Assembly: GCA_043755435.1 (NCBI GenBank)
Contig: JAYUSZ010000171.1
Coordinates: forward strand, 4,448-68,447
Direction: 5' to 3'
From: JANXSF01 sp043755435
GTDB lineage: Bacteria > Acidobacteriota > Terriglobia > Bryobacterales > Bryobacteraceae
DNA: 64,000 nucleotides
The position numbers and the translations under genes are program-made. Positions 42,189 to 51,176 of this stretch are shown here, piece after piece (position 1 is the first letter of the stretch; each line of letters opens with the position of its first letter). The notes under the pieces are model-generated. The model had not been told where the DNA came from. It searched no databases and saw nothing but the letters and a program-made list of their open reading frames with translations.

Positions 42189-42576
42189 TGTTTTTTTCGA
42201 CACCAATATACTGATTTATGCTTTCGCGAAAAATGATCCTCGTGCAGAGATTGCTGAGAATTTGATTCTTGCGGGCGGAATAATTGGAGTGCAAACTCTG
42301 AACGAGTTCACCGCTGTGGCGATGCGCAAGCTGGCAATGCCTTGGGCCGAAGTGTTAGAAGCTCTTGGTGCACTTCGGACTCTATTTCCAGCGCCTGTGC
42401 CCATTACCCTGAAAATCCATGATGCAGCGCTGAGAATTGTCTCACGGTATGGATATCACATCTACGATTCCTTGCTGATTGCAGCAGCGCTTGAATCAGG
42501 CTGCCATACCCTATTTTCTGAAGACATGAGGGAAGGGCAGTTGATCGATGGTTTGACGATCCGCAATCCATTCTGA
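42178..42576 (+). CDS. PIN-domain ribonuclease toxin (VapC-like)
   Basis: A 132-residue PIN protein starting MKGNVFFDTNILIY. Catalytic acids are D8, E43 (LNEFTAV), D97 (YHIYDSLLIA) and D116 (FSEDMREG). This subtype with Y-D-S-L-L and S-E-D-M usually pairs with AbrB antitoxins, as here. The ATG at 42178 is preferred, with one at 42172 possible; the overlap with the antitoxin implies coupled translation. The target RNA is unknown. Confidence 0.9.
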   Translation: MKGNVFFDTNILIYAFAKNDPRAEIAENLILAGGIIGVQTLNEFTAVAMRKLAMPWAEVLEALGALRTLFPAPVPITLKIHDAALRIVSRYGYHIYDSLLIAAALESGCHTLFSEDMREGQLIDGLTIRNPF

Positions 42577-42577
42577 G

Positions 42578-43420
42578 TTATTCAGCAGGACGAAATCCAG
42601 CCTCGGCTAAGATCCTAAGCTTTTGAAAAGTAGTCAGCCGGATGCGGCGATCAAATACATCGAATCCACTCGCTTCGATCTTCTGGAATAAGCGCCAGTA
42701 AATTTCAATCAAGGCCCACATGGAACGGCGGCTCTTGCTATCTACCATCCCAATCAATGGCCGTGATTCCTCGTAGTACTTCCGCGCGTGATTCGCTTCA
42801 TGACGAAGCGTCTGGACCCAGCCGGAGCTCCTCTCGATTCTCGCAGCATCGGCTCCAAACTTCTGCAGATCTTCCAACGGAATATATCGCCGGCCAAGTT
42901 CAAAATCTTCGTGGACGTCACGGATGATATTGGTCAGTTGAAACGCCACACCACATTTTTCCGCCAGTACTAATGCCTGTGGATCTTTGAACCCGAAGAT
43001 GTGAACAATACACAACCCCACCACGGAAGCCACCTGGTAGCAGTAGCGATAGAGTTCATCGAACGTCTCAATCTTTCGTGGCACCAGGTCGCTGGAAACT
43101 CCATCAATCATGTGATGAAAGTATTCGTGGGGAATCCGATAGCGAACAACCGTATCGTGAAATGCTGGCCATACGGGATGATCGTTGAATTTCCCATTCA
43201 GTGCCGACGCCATGTCCGCGCGCCATTTCTCCATGGTCTGCGGAGTTGTACTGCCCGCCACGTCGTCGCTTAAGTCATCGCAATAACGCATGAACGCGTA
43301 TAGTGCGCACATGGCATTTCGTTGGGGCTTTTCAAGTAACAGAAAAGCGTAGTAAAAGTTTTTAGCACGTTGGCGCGCAATGCGTCTGGAATATTGATAC
43401 GACGCATCCAGGCTTGTCAT
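42578..43420 (-). CDS. hpnD: Presqualene diphosphate synthase HpnD
   Basis: A 280-residue trans-isoprenyl diphosphate synthase that condenses two farnesyl diphosphates into presqualene diphosphate for hopanoids. The first acidic motif is YCDDLSDD, the second NIIRDVHED; NFYYAFLLLEKPQRNAMCAL and GRRYIPLEDL are HpnD signatures. Its start overlaps the hpnC stop by 4 nt (ATGA). It is the last gene of the minus-strand hopanoid operon. Confidence 0.93.
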   Translation of the reverse strand: MTSLDASYQYSRRIARQRAKNFYYAFLLLEKPQRNAMCALYAFMRYCDDLSDDVAGSTTPQTMEKWRADMASALNGKFNDHPVWPAFHDTVVRYRIPHEYFHHMIDGVSSDLVPRKIETFDELYRYCYQVASVVGLCIVHIFGFKDPQALVLAEKCGVAFQLTNIIRDVHEDFELGRRYIPLEDLQKFGADAARIERSSGWVQTLRHEANHARKYYEESRPLIGMVDSKSRRSMWALIEIYWRLFQKIEASGFDVFDRRIRLTTFQKLRILAEAGFRPAE

Positions 43421-44328
43421 GCCGCACGCTGAAACGCCACTTCGGCCAAGGCCTTCAGCAGAATTCCAACACGCTCCACTTTGGAAATCTTCGGCCTGGT
43501 CGCCAGCACATTGTAACCCTGGCTTTCTATCTTGTCCAGAATGAAAAGACCTCCACGGCTGAACAAGGTCAGGTCAATCGACAACCTACGATCCACCATG
43601 CGCGTCAAAGGCAACCCATCATCAAACAACTTTCGCGCCACGGTCACGCATTCGCTCATCACGTTTTGAAACCGGTCATCGAATTTTAAGTCGAAAAGAT
43701 CCTGTTCTTTGTAGCCGTACTTTTCCATCACACTGGCCGGAATATAGACGCGGTCTTTCTGCAAATCAATTGTGACGTCCTGCCAGAAATTCGCCAACTG
43801 CAGCGCAGTGCAGGTTGCATCGGAAAGTAGATTCCGTTCCACACCGCTATAGCCGCAAAGGCCAAGTACCAGCCGCCCAACGGGATTAGCCGAATACCTA
43901 CAGTAACGAAACAACTGGTCCCAATCCTGATAGCGCGGAACAACTTGGTCCTGTTCAAAGGCGGTGATTAAGTCATGGAACAACGAGGGTTCCAAATCGT
44001 GCCGTTGCAAAGTTGGACCCAAAGCTACGAACACCGGATGGCGCGATTGGCCGGCGCACATGGCATCGAACTCGGCACGCCACCATTTCAGAAGACGCAG
44101 ACATTCGGCCTTATCGGGGATCTCGTCACCTAGGTCGTCAGCCCAGCGGCAGAATGAATATACATTGTAGAAATCCTGATGCAATCGTTTGGGCAGCAGA
44201 ACGCTGACAACATGGAAGTTTTCGTAGTGGTGCGTGGCTAACCACTGAGTGTAGCGGAGCGATTCTTCCATAGTCCACACGCGACCCATAGCTTGCGAGT
44301 CGCGAATGAAATCTTTGGGCTCAAGCAC
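43417..44328 (-). CDS. hpnC: Hydroxysqualene synthase HpnC
   Basis: A 303-residue squalene-synthase fold protein of the HpnC type, which converts presqualene diphosphate to hydroxysqualene. Motifs are THHYENFHVVSVLLPKRLHQ, YSFCRWADDLGDE and LANFWQDVTIDLQKDRVYIP. It starts with GTG 4 nt after the upstream dehydrogenase gene, and is translationally coupled to hpnD. HpnE, which would reduce hydroxysqualene to squalene, is not in this operon. Confidence 0.93.
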   Translation of the reverse strand: MLEPKDFIRDSQAMGRVWTMEESLRYTQWLATHHYENFHVVSVLLPKRLHQDFYNVYSFCRWADDLGDEIPDKAECLRLLKWWRAEFDAMCAGQSRHPVFVALGPTLQRHDLEPSLFHDLITAFEQDQVVPRYQDWDQLFRYCRYSANPVGRLVLGLCGYSGVERNLLSDATCTALQLANFWQDVTIDLQKDRVYIPASVMEKYGYKEQDLFDLKFDDRFQNVMSECVTVARKLFDDGLPLTRMVDRRLSIDLTLFSRGGLFILDKIESQGYNVLATRPKISKVERVGILLKALAEVAFQRAA

Positions 44329-44332
44329 GGAT

Positions 44333-45373
44333 TTAAGGAATGATCGCCGTCTTCATGTGCCCGTTATGGCTCATGAGGTATTTCATAACTTCCAGCAGGT
44401 TCGTCAACGGCTCTTCCCGATTGACAAAATCACGAGCAGTTATATGGCCTCGACTCACGGCGTCCAAAGCCTTACGAATATGATGCGGCGTGTGATGGAA
44501 GCTAGCTTTGCAGGTTATTTCGCTATAGTGCAGTAAGCTTGTTTCCAAATCCACACGGCTATCATTCGGGCAACCACCAAAGAAATTCACAGTGCCGCCA
44601 CGACGCAACATATGGACTGCTTGATCCCACGTGTCCGGCTTGCCAACAGCTTCAATGGAGACGTCAACACCACGGCCATCGGTCAAAGCTCGCACAGCAC
44701 CAACGATGTCGGTTGTGTCAGCTGTTGAAATTGCTTCAGAAGCGCCCATACGCATGGCACGATCCAACTGGCCTTGCCTGCGTCCAATAGCAATTACCCG
44801 GGCTCCGTAAACTGCCGTTGCCAAGCGGACGAACATCAAGCCGATGGGGCCGAGTCCGATCACTGCAATATTATCGCCGTGTTTCACTCCCGTTTCGTCC
44901 AAGCCGCGGATGACGCAAGCCAAGGGCTCAATCAACGCCGCATCCTGATAAGTCAAGTGGGTGGGGATTTCGTAAAGATTGTAATTGACGATTCTTCCAG
45001 GAATGCGGATGAATTCAGCGTAAGCTCCGTTGTTGAATAACAAGTCTTCGCACAAGTTTTCAAGATTCCGTTTGCAATAGAAACACTGCTTGCAAGGGGC
45101 AGAATTTGCAGCAACCACGCGTTGCCCAACTTTGAATTTGGTCACAGCTTGACCAACCGCAACAATATCGCCGGCCAATTCATGACCAAACAGTGCTGGA
45201 GGCACAATCATACGCGCATGATAGCCGCGGCGGAATACCTTCACGTCTGTCCCACAAGTTAACGCAGCCTTTACTTGAACCAGAATATCTTCTGGCCCCA
45301 TAGACGGTAGCGGAACTGATTCAACTCTGATCTGTTCCTTACCGTAAAGGACGGCAGCCCTCATTTCCTTCAT
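44333..45373 (-). CDS. Zinc-dependent medium-chain dehydrogenase (second of two)
   Basis: A 346-residue MDR protein. The catalytic zinc set is seen in TCGTDVKVF, FGHELAGD and IEPLACV; the structural zinc is bound by the cysteines of CKQCFYCKRNLENLC. The NAD(P) fold motif is VIGLGPIGLMF. It oxidises or reduces an alcohol/aldehyde, substrate unknown. Located between the other dehydrogenase (64 nt away) and hpnC (4 nt away), inside the hopanoid operon. It may act on a hopanoid side chain or an isoprenoid intermediate, which is inference from position. ATG 45373 is used; GTG one codon upstream is possible. Confidence 0.88.
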   Translation of the reverse strand: MKEMRAAVLYGKEQIRVESVPLPSMGPEDILVQVKAALTCGTDVKVFRRGYHARMIVPPALFGHELAGDIVAVGQAVTKFKVGQRVVAANSAPCKQCFYCKRNLENLCEDLLFNNGAYAEFIRIPGRIVNYNLYEIPTHLTYQDAALIEPLACVIRGLDETGVKHGDNIAVIGLGPIGLMFVRLATAVYGARVIAIGRRQGQLDRAMRMGASEAISTADTTDIVGAVRALTDGRGVDVSIEAVGKPDTWDQAVHMLRRGGTVNFFGGCPNDSRVDLETSLLHYSEITCKASFHHTPHHIRKALDAVSRGHITARDFVNREEPLTNLLEVMKYLMSHNGHMKTAIIP

Positions 45374-45440
45374 CACCGTGGATCACCAGCTCGTAAGCGC
45401 ATGTTTCCTTTTTTGCCCTTGACTGCTTCTAAGACTTCTC

Positions 45441-46562
45441 TTAAACACACGTACCATTCAGTTCTAGAACCTCAGTACCTTGCAGTTGTGGGCAAACTAC
45501 AATTTTCAAGGATTTGGAGCCAGGATGCAATGCCATATTAAAACCTTTCATGATGGAATCAAGCGGCACACGGTGGCTAACCAGCTGTTGCACTGGCAAT
45601 TTACCGCTAAAAACAAGGTTTGCGGACTCTTTTTGCAGATCCACCGACGCGCTATAGGCTCCAAATAAAACACGTTCCCCAACGCAGATATCGGCCCCGG
45701 ATACCTCAATTCGCTCTTTATGAGAGGTTTGGGCGAACAGACAAATCTTGGCCCCTGGACGTGAGCAGGCAACCGCTTGCTCCACAACTCCAGGTGCGGA
45801 GGTGGCCACAAATACCAAATCTGCTCCGCGGCCATCGGTCATTTCCCGGATTAAACTCCTAACGTTGGAAATTCCAGGATCCCAGCAGTGTTCTGCTCCG
45901 AATTGCCGGGAAAGCGCCCTGCGGGCATCCATAGTGTCCGTCGTCACAGTCCGAATGCCCTTATGCTTCAAAATCATCGTGAACAGCATGCCGATGGGAC
46001 CCTGGCCAATCACAACCGCCAGATCATCGGGTTGTGGTTCAGCCATAGTGATTGCCTTCAGACATGTGTTCACCGGCTCAACAAAACTAGCAGCATCGAA
46101 ACTAACACCATCGGGGATTTTCTCCACGCCGTTTTCAACAATCCAATCCATTACGCGAACGTATTGTGAGAATCCGCCGCCAGCCGGTTCAAAACCGGCC
46201 GTGATACCCACCTTCTTATATACGAGGCATTGAGCATAAAGATTTCGTTGACAGTAAAAACATTTCTTGCAAGGAATGTGGTGGAAGGCAATTACCCCAT
46301 CCCCTGGCTTAAACTTTGTTACACCTTCGCCAACTGCCGCCACCACCCCGGCCGTTTCGTGGCCGTAAATCCGTGGAGGAGCCAATAATCCGTACTCGAT
46401 TTTTTTCAAATCAGTGTGGCAAATACCGCAGGATTCCACTTTAACCAGAAGTTCCCCAGCGCCCAATTGTGGCGTGGCAAGTTCCTCTATGAAAACCTGT
46501 TGATCACCGCGATAAACGGCAGCTCGCATTGTGGGTGGGATTTTAGAATTCACATTCGGCAA
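45441..46562 (-). CDS. Zinc-dependent medium-chain dehydrogenase (first of two)
   Basis: A 373-residue MDR protein paralogous to the next gene. Catalytic zinc: ESCGICHTDLKKIEYG, YGHETAGVV and FVEPVNTC. Structural zinc: CKKCFYCQRNLYAQC. Cofactor motif: VIGQGPIGMLF. The TTG at 46562 has AGGGGA upstream and keeps an N-terminal extension often seen before T-M-R-A-A-V-Y; an ATG at 46529 is the alternative. It overlaps hpnG by 20 nt if the TTG is right. Its place suggests a role in hopanoid or isoprenoid chemistry, as yet untested. Confidence 0.86.
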   Translation of the reverse strand: MPNVNSKIPPTMRAAVYRGDQQVFIEELATPQLGAGELLVKVESCGICHTDLKKIEYGLLAPPRIYGHETAGVVAAVGEGVTKFKPGDGVIAFHHIPCKKCFYCQRNLYAQCLVYKKVGITAGFEPAGGGFSQYVRVMDWIVENGVEKIPDGVSFDAASFVEPVNTCLKAITMAEPQPDDLAVVIGQGPIGMLFTMILKHKGIRTVTTDTMDARRALSRQFGAEHCWDPGISNVRSLIREMTDGRGADLVFVATSAPGVVEQAVACSRPGAKICLFAQTSHKERIEVSGADICVGERVLFGAYSASVDLQKESANLVFSGKLPVQQLVSHRVPLDSIMKGFNMALHPGSKSLKIVVCPQLQGTEVLELNGTCV

Positions 46563-47241
46563 GGAAGTCCCCTAGAATCTTGGCCGTCGCGTTCCCTCTC
46601 ATTGCCATGGTTATTAGATTAGGCAAACCTCTAAAAGGTGACAACAATCCGCGTACAGCTATCTTTTTTCTATCAAATCGGCCGTGGGCATCTCTCAAAG
46701 CGTTAAAATCGATCGAAAAATCTTCAAGTGCAGTGTCACTCACAACACGGATGCAATAGAACGGCAATTTATTCTGTTGGGCAGCCTCAGCGACAGCCGC
46801 TGCTTCCATCTCCACTACTTGAGCCCCAAGCACGTGCAACTCATTTTTCTCTGCTGCAGTTCCAACAAAACGATCCTGCGAAATCAAGCGGCCCTTTAAA
46901 AACGGCTTCTTTGATTGGGGAACTTGCGCCTCAAACTGCTTTTGGCCGGCGTACACCAAACTTGCAACAAACACATCACCAACCGAAAAGTGTGGATGCA
47001 ATGCGCCACACCAACCAGTACTCAGCATTGCCGCGATCGGCTCACCAGCCTCTAAACCGGACTTCACAGCTTCGGCTGCCAACTTTGGTCCCGGTCCATT
47101 GGATGCCATCAACCAACGATTTGGCCCAATTGATGCTGAACACGCGAACTGTACCGGCCACTTTTCAAAACGGACATTGTGGGCATGGCGTAACAAACCA
47201 CTAAACTCCAGCCGTTCAGCAGCAATTGCCAGTAACGTCAA
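46543..47241 (-). CDS. hpnG: Hopanoid-associated phosphorylase HpnG
   Basis: A 232-residue purine-nucleoside-phosphorylase-like protein. In hopanoid pathways HpnG removes adenine from adenosylhopane to give ribosylhopane phosphate. Visible are SNGPGPKLAAEAV, LSTGWCGALHP and VVEMEAAAVAEAAQ, with the glutamate of the nucleoside site, and VVSDTALEDFSIDF. The TTG at 47241 overlaps the hpnA stop (TTGA) and gives the typical start LLAIAAERLEFSGLL; a TTG 8 codons earlier is less likely. HpnH, which makes adenosylhopane, is not in the window. Confidence 0.9.
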   Translation of the reverse strand: MTLLAIAAERLEFSGLLRHAHNVRFEKWPVQFACSASIGPNRWLMASNGPGPKLAAEAVKSGLEAGEPIAAMLSTGWCGALHPHFSVGDVFVASLVYAGQKQFEAQVPQSKKPFLKGRLISQDRFVGTAAEKNELHVLGAQVVEMEAAAVAEAAQQNKLPFYCIRVVSDTALEDFSIDFNALRDAHGRFDRKKIAVRGLLSPFRGLPNLITMAMRGNATAKILGDFLAECEF

Positions 47242-48212
47242 CAGTACCCATTCCCTTGAAACCAATCTACGGCTCGCTTCAATGCAGCATCCACATTGGT
47301 TGGCTTAAAACCCAATTCCCGCTCCGCCTTTGCCGAGGTAATCCACATCTTCTTCCGTGCCATCTTAACTGCTTCCAATGGGACCCGAGGTGGCTTTCCA
47401 CTTACTTCCGCCCACCCAGTGCTGAACAGTGCCGCCAGGTATGCCACCGCATAAGGAATTTGCACCCTCGGCGCATTTCGATTGCAATGCTTTCCGACTC
47501 GTTCCAAAATTTGCTTCAGAGTTAAGTTCTCGCAGCCTAAAATATAGCGCTCGCCCGGCTTACCTTTTTCATAGGCAAGCAAATGGCCTTCCGCCACGCT
47601 GCGCACGTCCACTAAATTCAATCCGGTGTCCATGTAGGCCGGCATGTTGCCACACAGGAAATCTACGATCGTTTTGCCAGTGGGAGTTGGCTTGGAATCG
47701 TGCTCGCCTATTGGTGCTGTAGGATTCACAATCACTACTGGAAAATTCTCTCTGGCAAATCTCAACGCTTCCATTTCTGCCAGAAACTTAGACCGTTTAT
47801 AGTGACCCACCATTGATTCCACATTCACCGGCGAATCCTCATCTGCCAATTTTCCATCCTGAAATCCGATGCAGCCCACCGTTGAAGTGTACACAACTCT
47901 TTCCACTCCAGCGCGGCGTGAAGCTTCCAAAAGATTCCTGGTTCCATCCACATTCGCTTGATACATCAGCTTTGGATGCTTGCTCCACAAACGGTAATCG
48001 GCGGCCACGTGAAACACTCCACTGCAACCTGCAACTGCCTTTTCCAGCGACGCGGCGTTTCTCAAATCACCTTCCACTCGCTCTGCATCCAGATCTCGCA
48101 CATGGCTAGTTGGACGAATTAACGCGCGCACTCGCCAACCTTTTTCCATTAATAGACGAGCTACATGCCATCCTACAAATCCAGAGGCGCCGGTAATGAG
48201 GATGGGCTTCAC
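47238..48212 (-). CDS. hpnA: Hopanoid-associated sugar epimerase HpnA
   Basis: A 324-residue extended short-chain dehydrogenase. The cofactor motif is ITGASGFVGWHVARLLMEKG; YTSTVGCIG and the active-site Y-x-x-x-K in GHYKRSKFLAE follow, then GLNLVDVRSVAEGHLLAYEK. This family is found mainly in hopanoid clusters and likely modifies the side-chain sugar, though its reaction is not proven. GTG start, 7 nt after shc. Confidence 0.92.
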   Translation of the reverse strand: MKPILITGASGFVGWHVARLLMEKGWRVRALIRPTSHVRDLDAERVEGDLRNAASLEKAVAGCSGVFHVAADYRLWSKHPKLMYQANVDGTRNLLEASRRAGVERVVYTSTVGCIGFQDGKLADEDSPVNVESMVGHYKRSKFLAEMEALRFARENFPVVIVNPTAPIGEHDSKPTPTGKTIVDFLCGNMPAYMDTGLNLVDVRSVAEGHLLAYEKGKPGERYILGCENLTLKQILERVGKHCNRNAPRVQIPYAVAYLAALFSTGWAEVSGKPPRVPLEAVKMARKKMWITSAKAERELGFKPTNVDAALKRAVDWFQGNGYC

Positions 48213-48219
48213 GCAGTCC

Positions 48220-50139
48220 TTATTTTTCAGCCTGTGACTTTAGAAACTCCGACAAGGCCAGCAGCGGAAATGAATCGCGGTACATGTGATAGCTCAAGTA
48301 AAATACTTTCGGAAAACCAGTTCCCGTGGCATGCGTTTCATCCCAGCCACCGTCGGCACGCTGGGTCGCTTTTAGGTATTCAATACCACGCATCAAACTT
48401 TCAGAAGTAGTGTCCCCGCCAGCGAGTAATCCTAAAATGCCCCATGCCGTTTGCGAAGGAGTGCTAGTACCGGCAACAAACTTATTGTTGTTGTAACTGG
48501 CGCAACTTTCGCCCCAGCCGCCATCAGCGTTCTGAATGCACCGCAACCATTCCCCGCCTCGCAGCACTTCAACTTCACGGTCGCTTTCTCCTGCGGCTTT
48601 CAAGCCACGTAAGGCAAGGAAGGTTCCATATACATAATCCACGCCCCACCGCCCGTACCAACTTCCATCGGATTCTTGTGTCTTAATTAAGAAGTCGCGG
48701 CCTTTACGGATGGCAGGGTGCGAAGGGCTCACCCCATGTGCCACCAAAGCTTCCAACACGCGACCCGTTATGTCGGGGCAGGATGGGTCCAGCATCGCGT
48801 TGTGATCGGCGAACGGAACATCGCTTAGAAATTGCCAATTGTTATCAACATCGAATGCTGCAAAGCCACCATCGGATCCCTGCATTTCCAGAATCCATGC
48901 AACGGCCCGGCGAATGGATGCTTGTTGTGCTGGAACCTTAGTTCCTTGCGCCTGCTTCAAGGCCAGTAACACCATGGCGGTATCGTCAATATCGGGGTAG
49001 AATTCATTGGCGAATTCAAAGTACCAGCCACTAGGTTCCAGCTTAGGGCGCTTTACGCTCCAATCCCCTTTGCGGCGTACTTCTTTGGTCAACAGCCAAT
49101 CCGCAGACAGGGCTAACGATGCAACTGGTGCCATGCCCGATTCACCCAACGCATGTGTGGCAATGGCTGTATCCCAGACCACCGAAAAACAAGGCTGCAT
49201 AAAAAACTCGCCATTGCTGTTCACCATCAAATTGTTAAACTGTTTTTCCGCTTCCGTTCGACCGGCGTTCGAAGGAGCGTAACCCAGAACATCCATCATC
49301 ATGATGGCGTACTGCATGGACGGATAGATTGCTGCTAAGCCACCGGAAAATTGGGTTCGTTCCACCACCCACTTTTCAATGCGGCGAATCGCCATTTGGC
49401 GAAGCTTGCTGCTTCCGTAGCGTTCCCAAACTTTCAGCACTTTATCTACAGCAAGAAAGAACGATCGGGTGGAGGTTGGCTTTGCAGAACCAGCCAAGCC
49501 CAAATCGCCGCCCGGTATGAACAGTTCCTTTAAATTGAAGCCTGCAGGCACTGGCCGCGATGGGTTCATCGCATGAACCACCGCCAAGGGCAGAACAATG
49601 GCCCGCGTCCAGGAAGACATCTGGTAAATGAAGTTTCCCAGCAGAATCATTTCCGGCGGAATGGAAGGAGTATGTTCGCGCGGAAATAGATTGAACAAAC
49701 TCAAATTGATTTTGACGTAACTATTAGCAGCTTGCATGCCGCCCATGGCAAGAATACGGGTCCGGGCAACTGCTAAACGAGGATCATCAAACGCTATCCC
49801 CGCAAGCTTCAATGCGAAATAAGCCTTGATAGAAGCACTGATTTCCGAAGGGCCTTGAGGATAAATGTTGAACCCACCATCTGGCAATTGGCGCTTCAAA
49901 ATGGATTCCGCCGCAGCAGTTACCAACAATTTTGTTGGGGGATTCCACACGCCATTCACCGGCGCATGCGACCACAACTGCATCAGAATATAATCACTTT
50001 CCAAAGTGGAATCAGCGTTTAAGTGTCCCCACCAGTATCCCTGTTCATGCTGCTTTGCCAACAAATAATCCGTGGCACGGCGAGCGGTTGCCGCAGCACC
50101 AGCCACTATGGCATCGGCAATGTGCAGGCCAGGGCTCAT
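48220..50139 (-). CDS. shc: Squalene-hopene cyclase
   Basis: A 639-residue membrane-associated cyclase that folds squalene into hopene. The protonating motif is DIDDTA (383-388) in FYPDIDDTAMVLLAL, and several QW repeats of the Q-x-x-x-G-x-W type occur, including ATQRADGGWDE, TQESDGSWYGRWG and IQNADGGWGE near the end. The length matches the family. It lies 6 nt after ispH, so precursor supply and cyclisation are co-expressed. Confidence 0.97.
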   Translation of the reverse strand: MSPGLHIADAIVAGAAATARRATDYLLAKQHEQGYWWGHLNADSTLESDYILMQLWSHAPVNGVWNPPTKLLVTAAAESILKRQLPDGGFNIYPQGPSEISASIKAYFALKLAGIAFDDPRLAVARTRILAMGGMQAANSYVKINLSLFNLFPREHTPSIPPEMILLGNFIYQMSSWTRAIVLPLAVVHAMNPSRPVPAGFNLKELFIPGGDLGLAGSAKPTSTRSFFLAVDKVLKVWERYGSSKLRQMAIRRIEKWVVERTQFSGGLAAIYPSMQYAIMMMDVLGYAPSNAGRTEAEKQFNNLMVNSNGEFFMQPCFSVVWDTAIATHALGESGMAPVASLALSADWLLTKEVRRKGDWSVKRPKLEPSGWYFEFANEFYPDIDDTAMVLLALKQAQGTKVPAQQASIRRAVAWILEMQGSDGGFAAFDVDNNWQFLSDVPFADHNAMLDPSCPDITGRVLEALVAHGVSPSHPAIRKGRDFLIKTQESDGSWYGRWGVDYVYGTFLALRGLKAAGESDREVEVLRGGEWLRCIQNADGGWGESCASYNNNKFVAGTSTPSQTAWGILGLLAGGDTTSESLMRGIEYLKATQRADGGWDETHATGTGFPKVFYLSYHMYRDSFPLLALSEFLKSQAEK

Positions 50140-50145
50140 AATGGG

Positions 50146-51123
50146 TTAGGCGGACACCTGGATTTGTGTAAGTTCGGCTGGCAAGGAAAAGCGCACGTCT
50201 TCTTCTTTGATTTCAATCTCCTCCAGTTTGCCAAATCCATTCCTACGCAAGAATGCAATCAACCGTTCCACCAAGTGCTCTGGTGCCGATGCTCCGGCGG
50301 TAATCGCAACGCTCTTCACATTTTCAAGCCATTCCAAATGCACGTCCAATTCGTCGTCCACAAGGTAGGAAGCAACTCCGGAACGTTGGCAAACCTCAAC
50401 CAGACGAAGAGAATTGGAACTGTTCTTGGAACCTACAACCAAAAGTAAATCAGTGATAGGCGCAACTGCTTTTACAGCGATTTGGCGATTTTCAGTGGCG
50501 TAGCAAATATCCTGCGATTTTGGGCCTTTAATTTTAGGGAACTTTTCGCGCAGACGGTTCACAATGTCGGTTGTCTCATCCAGACTAAGCGTTGTCTGAG
50601 TGAGGAACGCAACTTTATCGGGATTGGCGACCGTCAACTTATCCACGTCTTCAACGGTAGATACCAGCACCATATGCTCTGGTGCTTCCCCAAGGGTGCC
50701 AACAACTTCGTCATGATTTTCATGACCAATCAAAACAATTGTGTGGTCCTGCTTGGCAAACTTCACTGCTTCCAAATGCACTTTGGTAACCAGCGGGCAA
50801 GTTGCATCAATCACTTTCAGTCCACGCTGCTCCGCTTCAATCCTGACGGCTGGAGAAACACCATGAGCGCTGAAAATAACGCGGGCACCAGCGGGTGCTT
50901 CGGTCAACTCCTCTACGAAAACTGCGCCAGCTTCTTTCAGCTCTTCCACCACGTGGCGGTTGTGGACAATTTCTTTGCGAACGTAAATCGGCGCGCCGTA
51001 TAGGTCCAATGCGATTTTCACAACATCAATTGCGCGTACCACGCCGGCACAAAAACCTCGGGGCGTGAGCAATATGATTTTTCGTTCAGAAGTGTCTGGA
51101 CGCGCAGGACTCAGTTGTGTCAT
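50146..51123 (-). CDS. ispH: 4-hydroxy-3-methylbut-2-enyl diphosphate reductase
   Basis: A 325-residue iron-sulfur enzyme, the last step of the MEP pathway to IPP and DMAPP. The three cluster cysteines are in TPRGFCAGVVRA (Cys25), DATCPLVTKV and DICYATENRQ. HNRHVVEELKEAGAVFVEEL and FSAHGVSPAV are standard. It is first in the hopanoid operon, placing isoprenoid supply under the same promoter as the cyclase. It may also serve other isoprenoid needs if no second copy exists. Confidence 0.97.
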   Translation of the reverse strand: MTQLSPARPDTSERKIILLTPRGFCAGVVRAIDVVKIALDLYGAPIYVRKEIVHNRHVVEELKEAGAVFVEELTEAPAGARVIFSAHGVSPAVRIEAEQRGLKVIDATCPLVTKVHLEAVKFAKQDHTIVLIGHENHDEVVGTLGEAPEHMVLVSTVEDVDKLTVANPDKVAFLTQTTLSLDETTDIVNRLREKFPKIKGPKSQDICYATENRQIAVKAVAPITDLLLVVGSKNSSNSLRLVEVCQRSGVASYLVDDELDVHLEWLENVKSVAITAGASAPEHLVERLIAFLRRNGFGKLEEIEIKEEDVRFSLPAELTQIQVSA

Positions 51124-51134
51124 AAGAAGCTAAC

Positions 51135-51163
51135 ATTATAGCAACCCCTGATCATTTCTGAAA
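51135..51163 (-). promoter_or_regulatory. Candidate promoter of the ispH-hopanoid operon
   Basis: On the minus strand TTTCAG, a 17-nt spacer and a perfect TATAAT end 11 nt before the ispH ATG, predicting a leader of only about 4 nt. It shares a 53-nt divergent region with the ogt-like gene. Confidence 0.55.
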
Positions 51164-51176
51164 ACGGAGGCACCTT

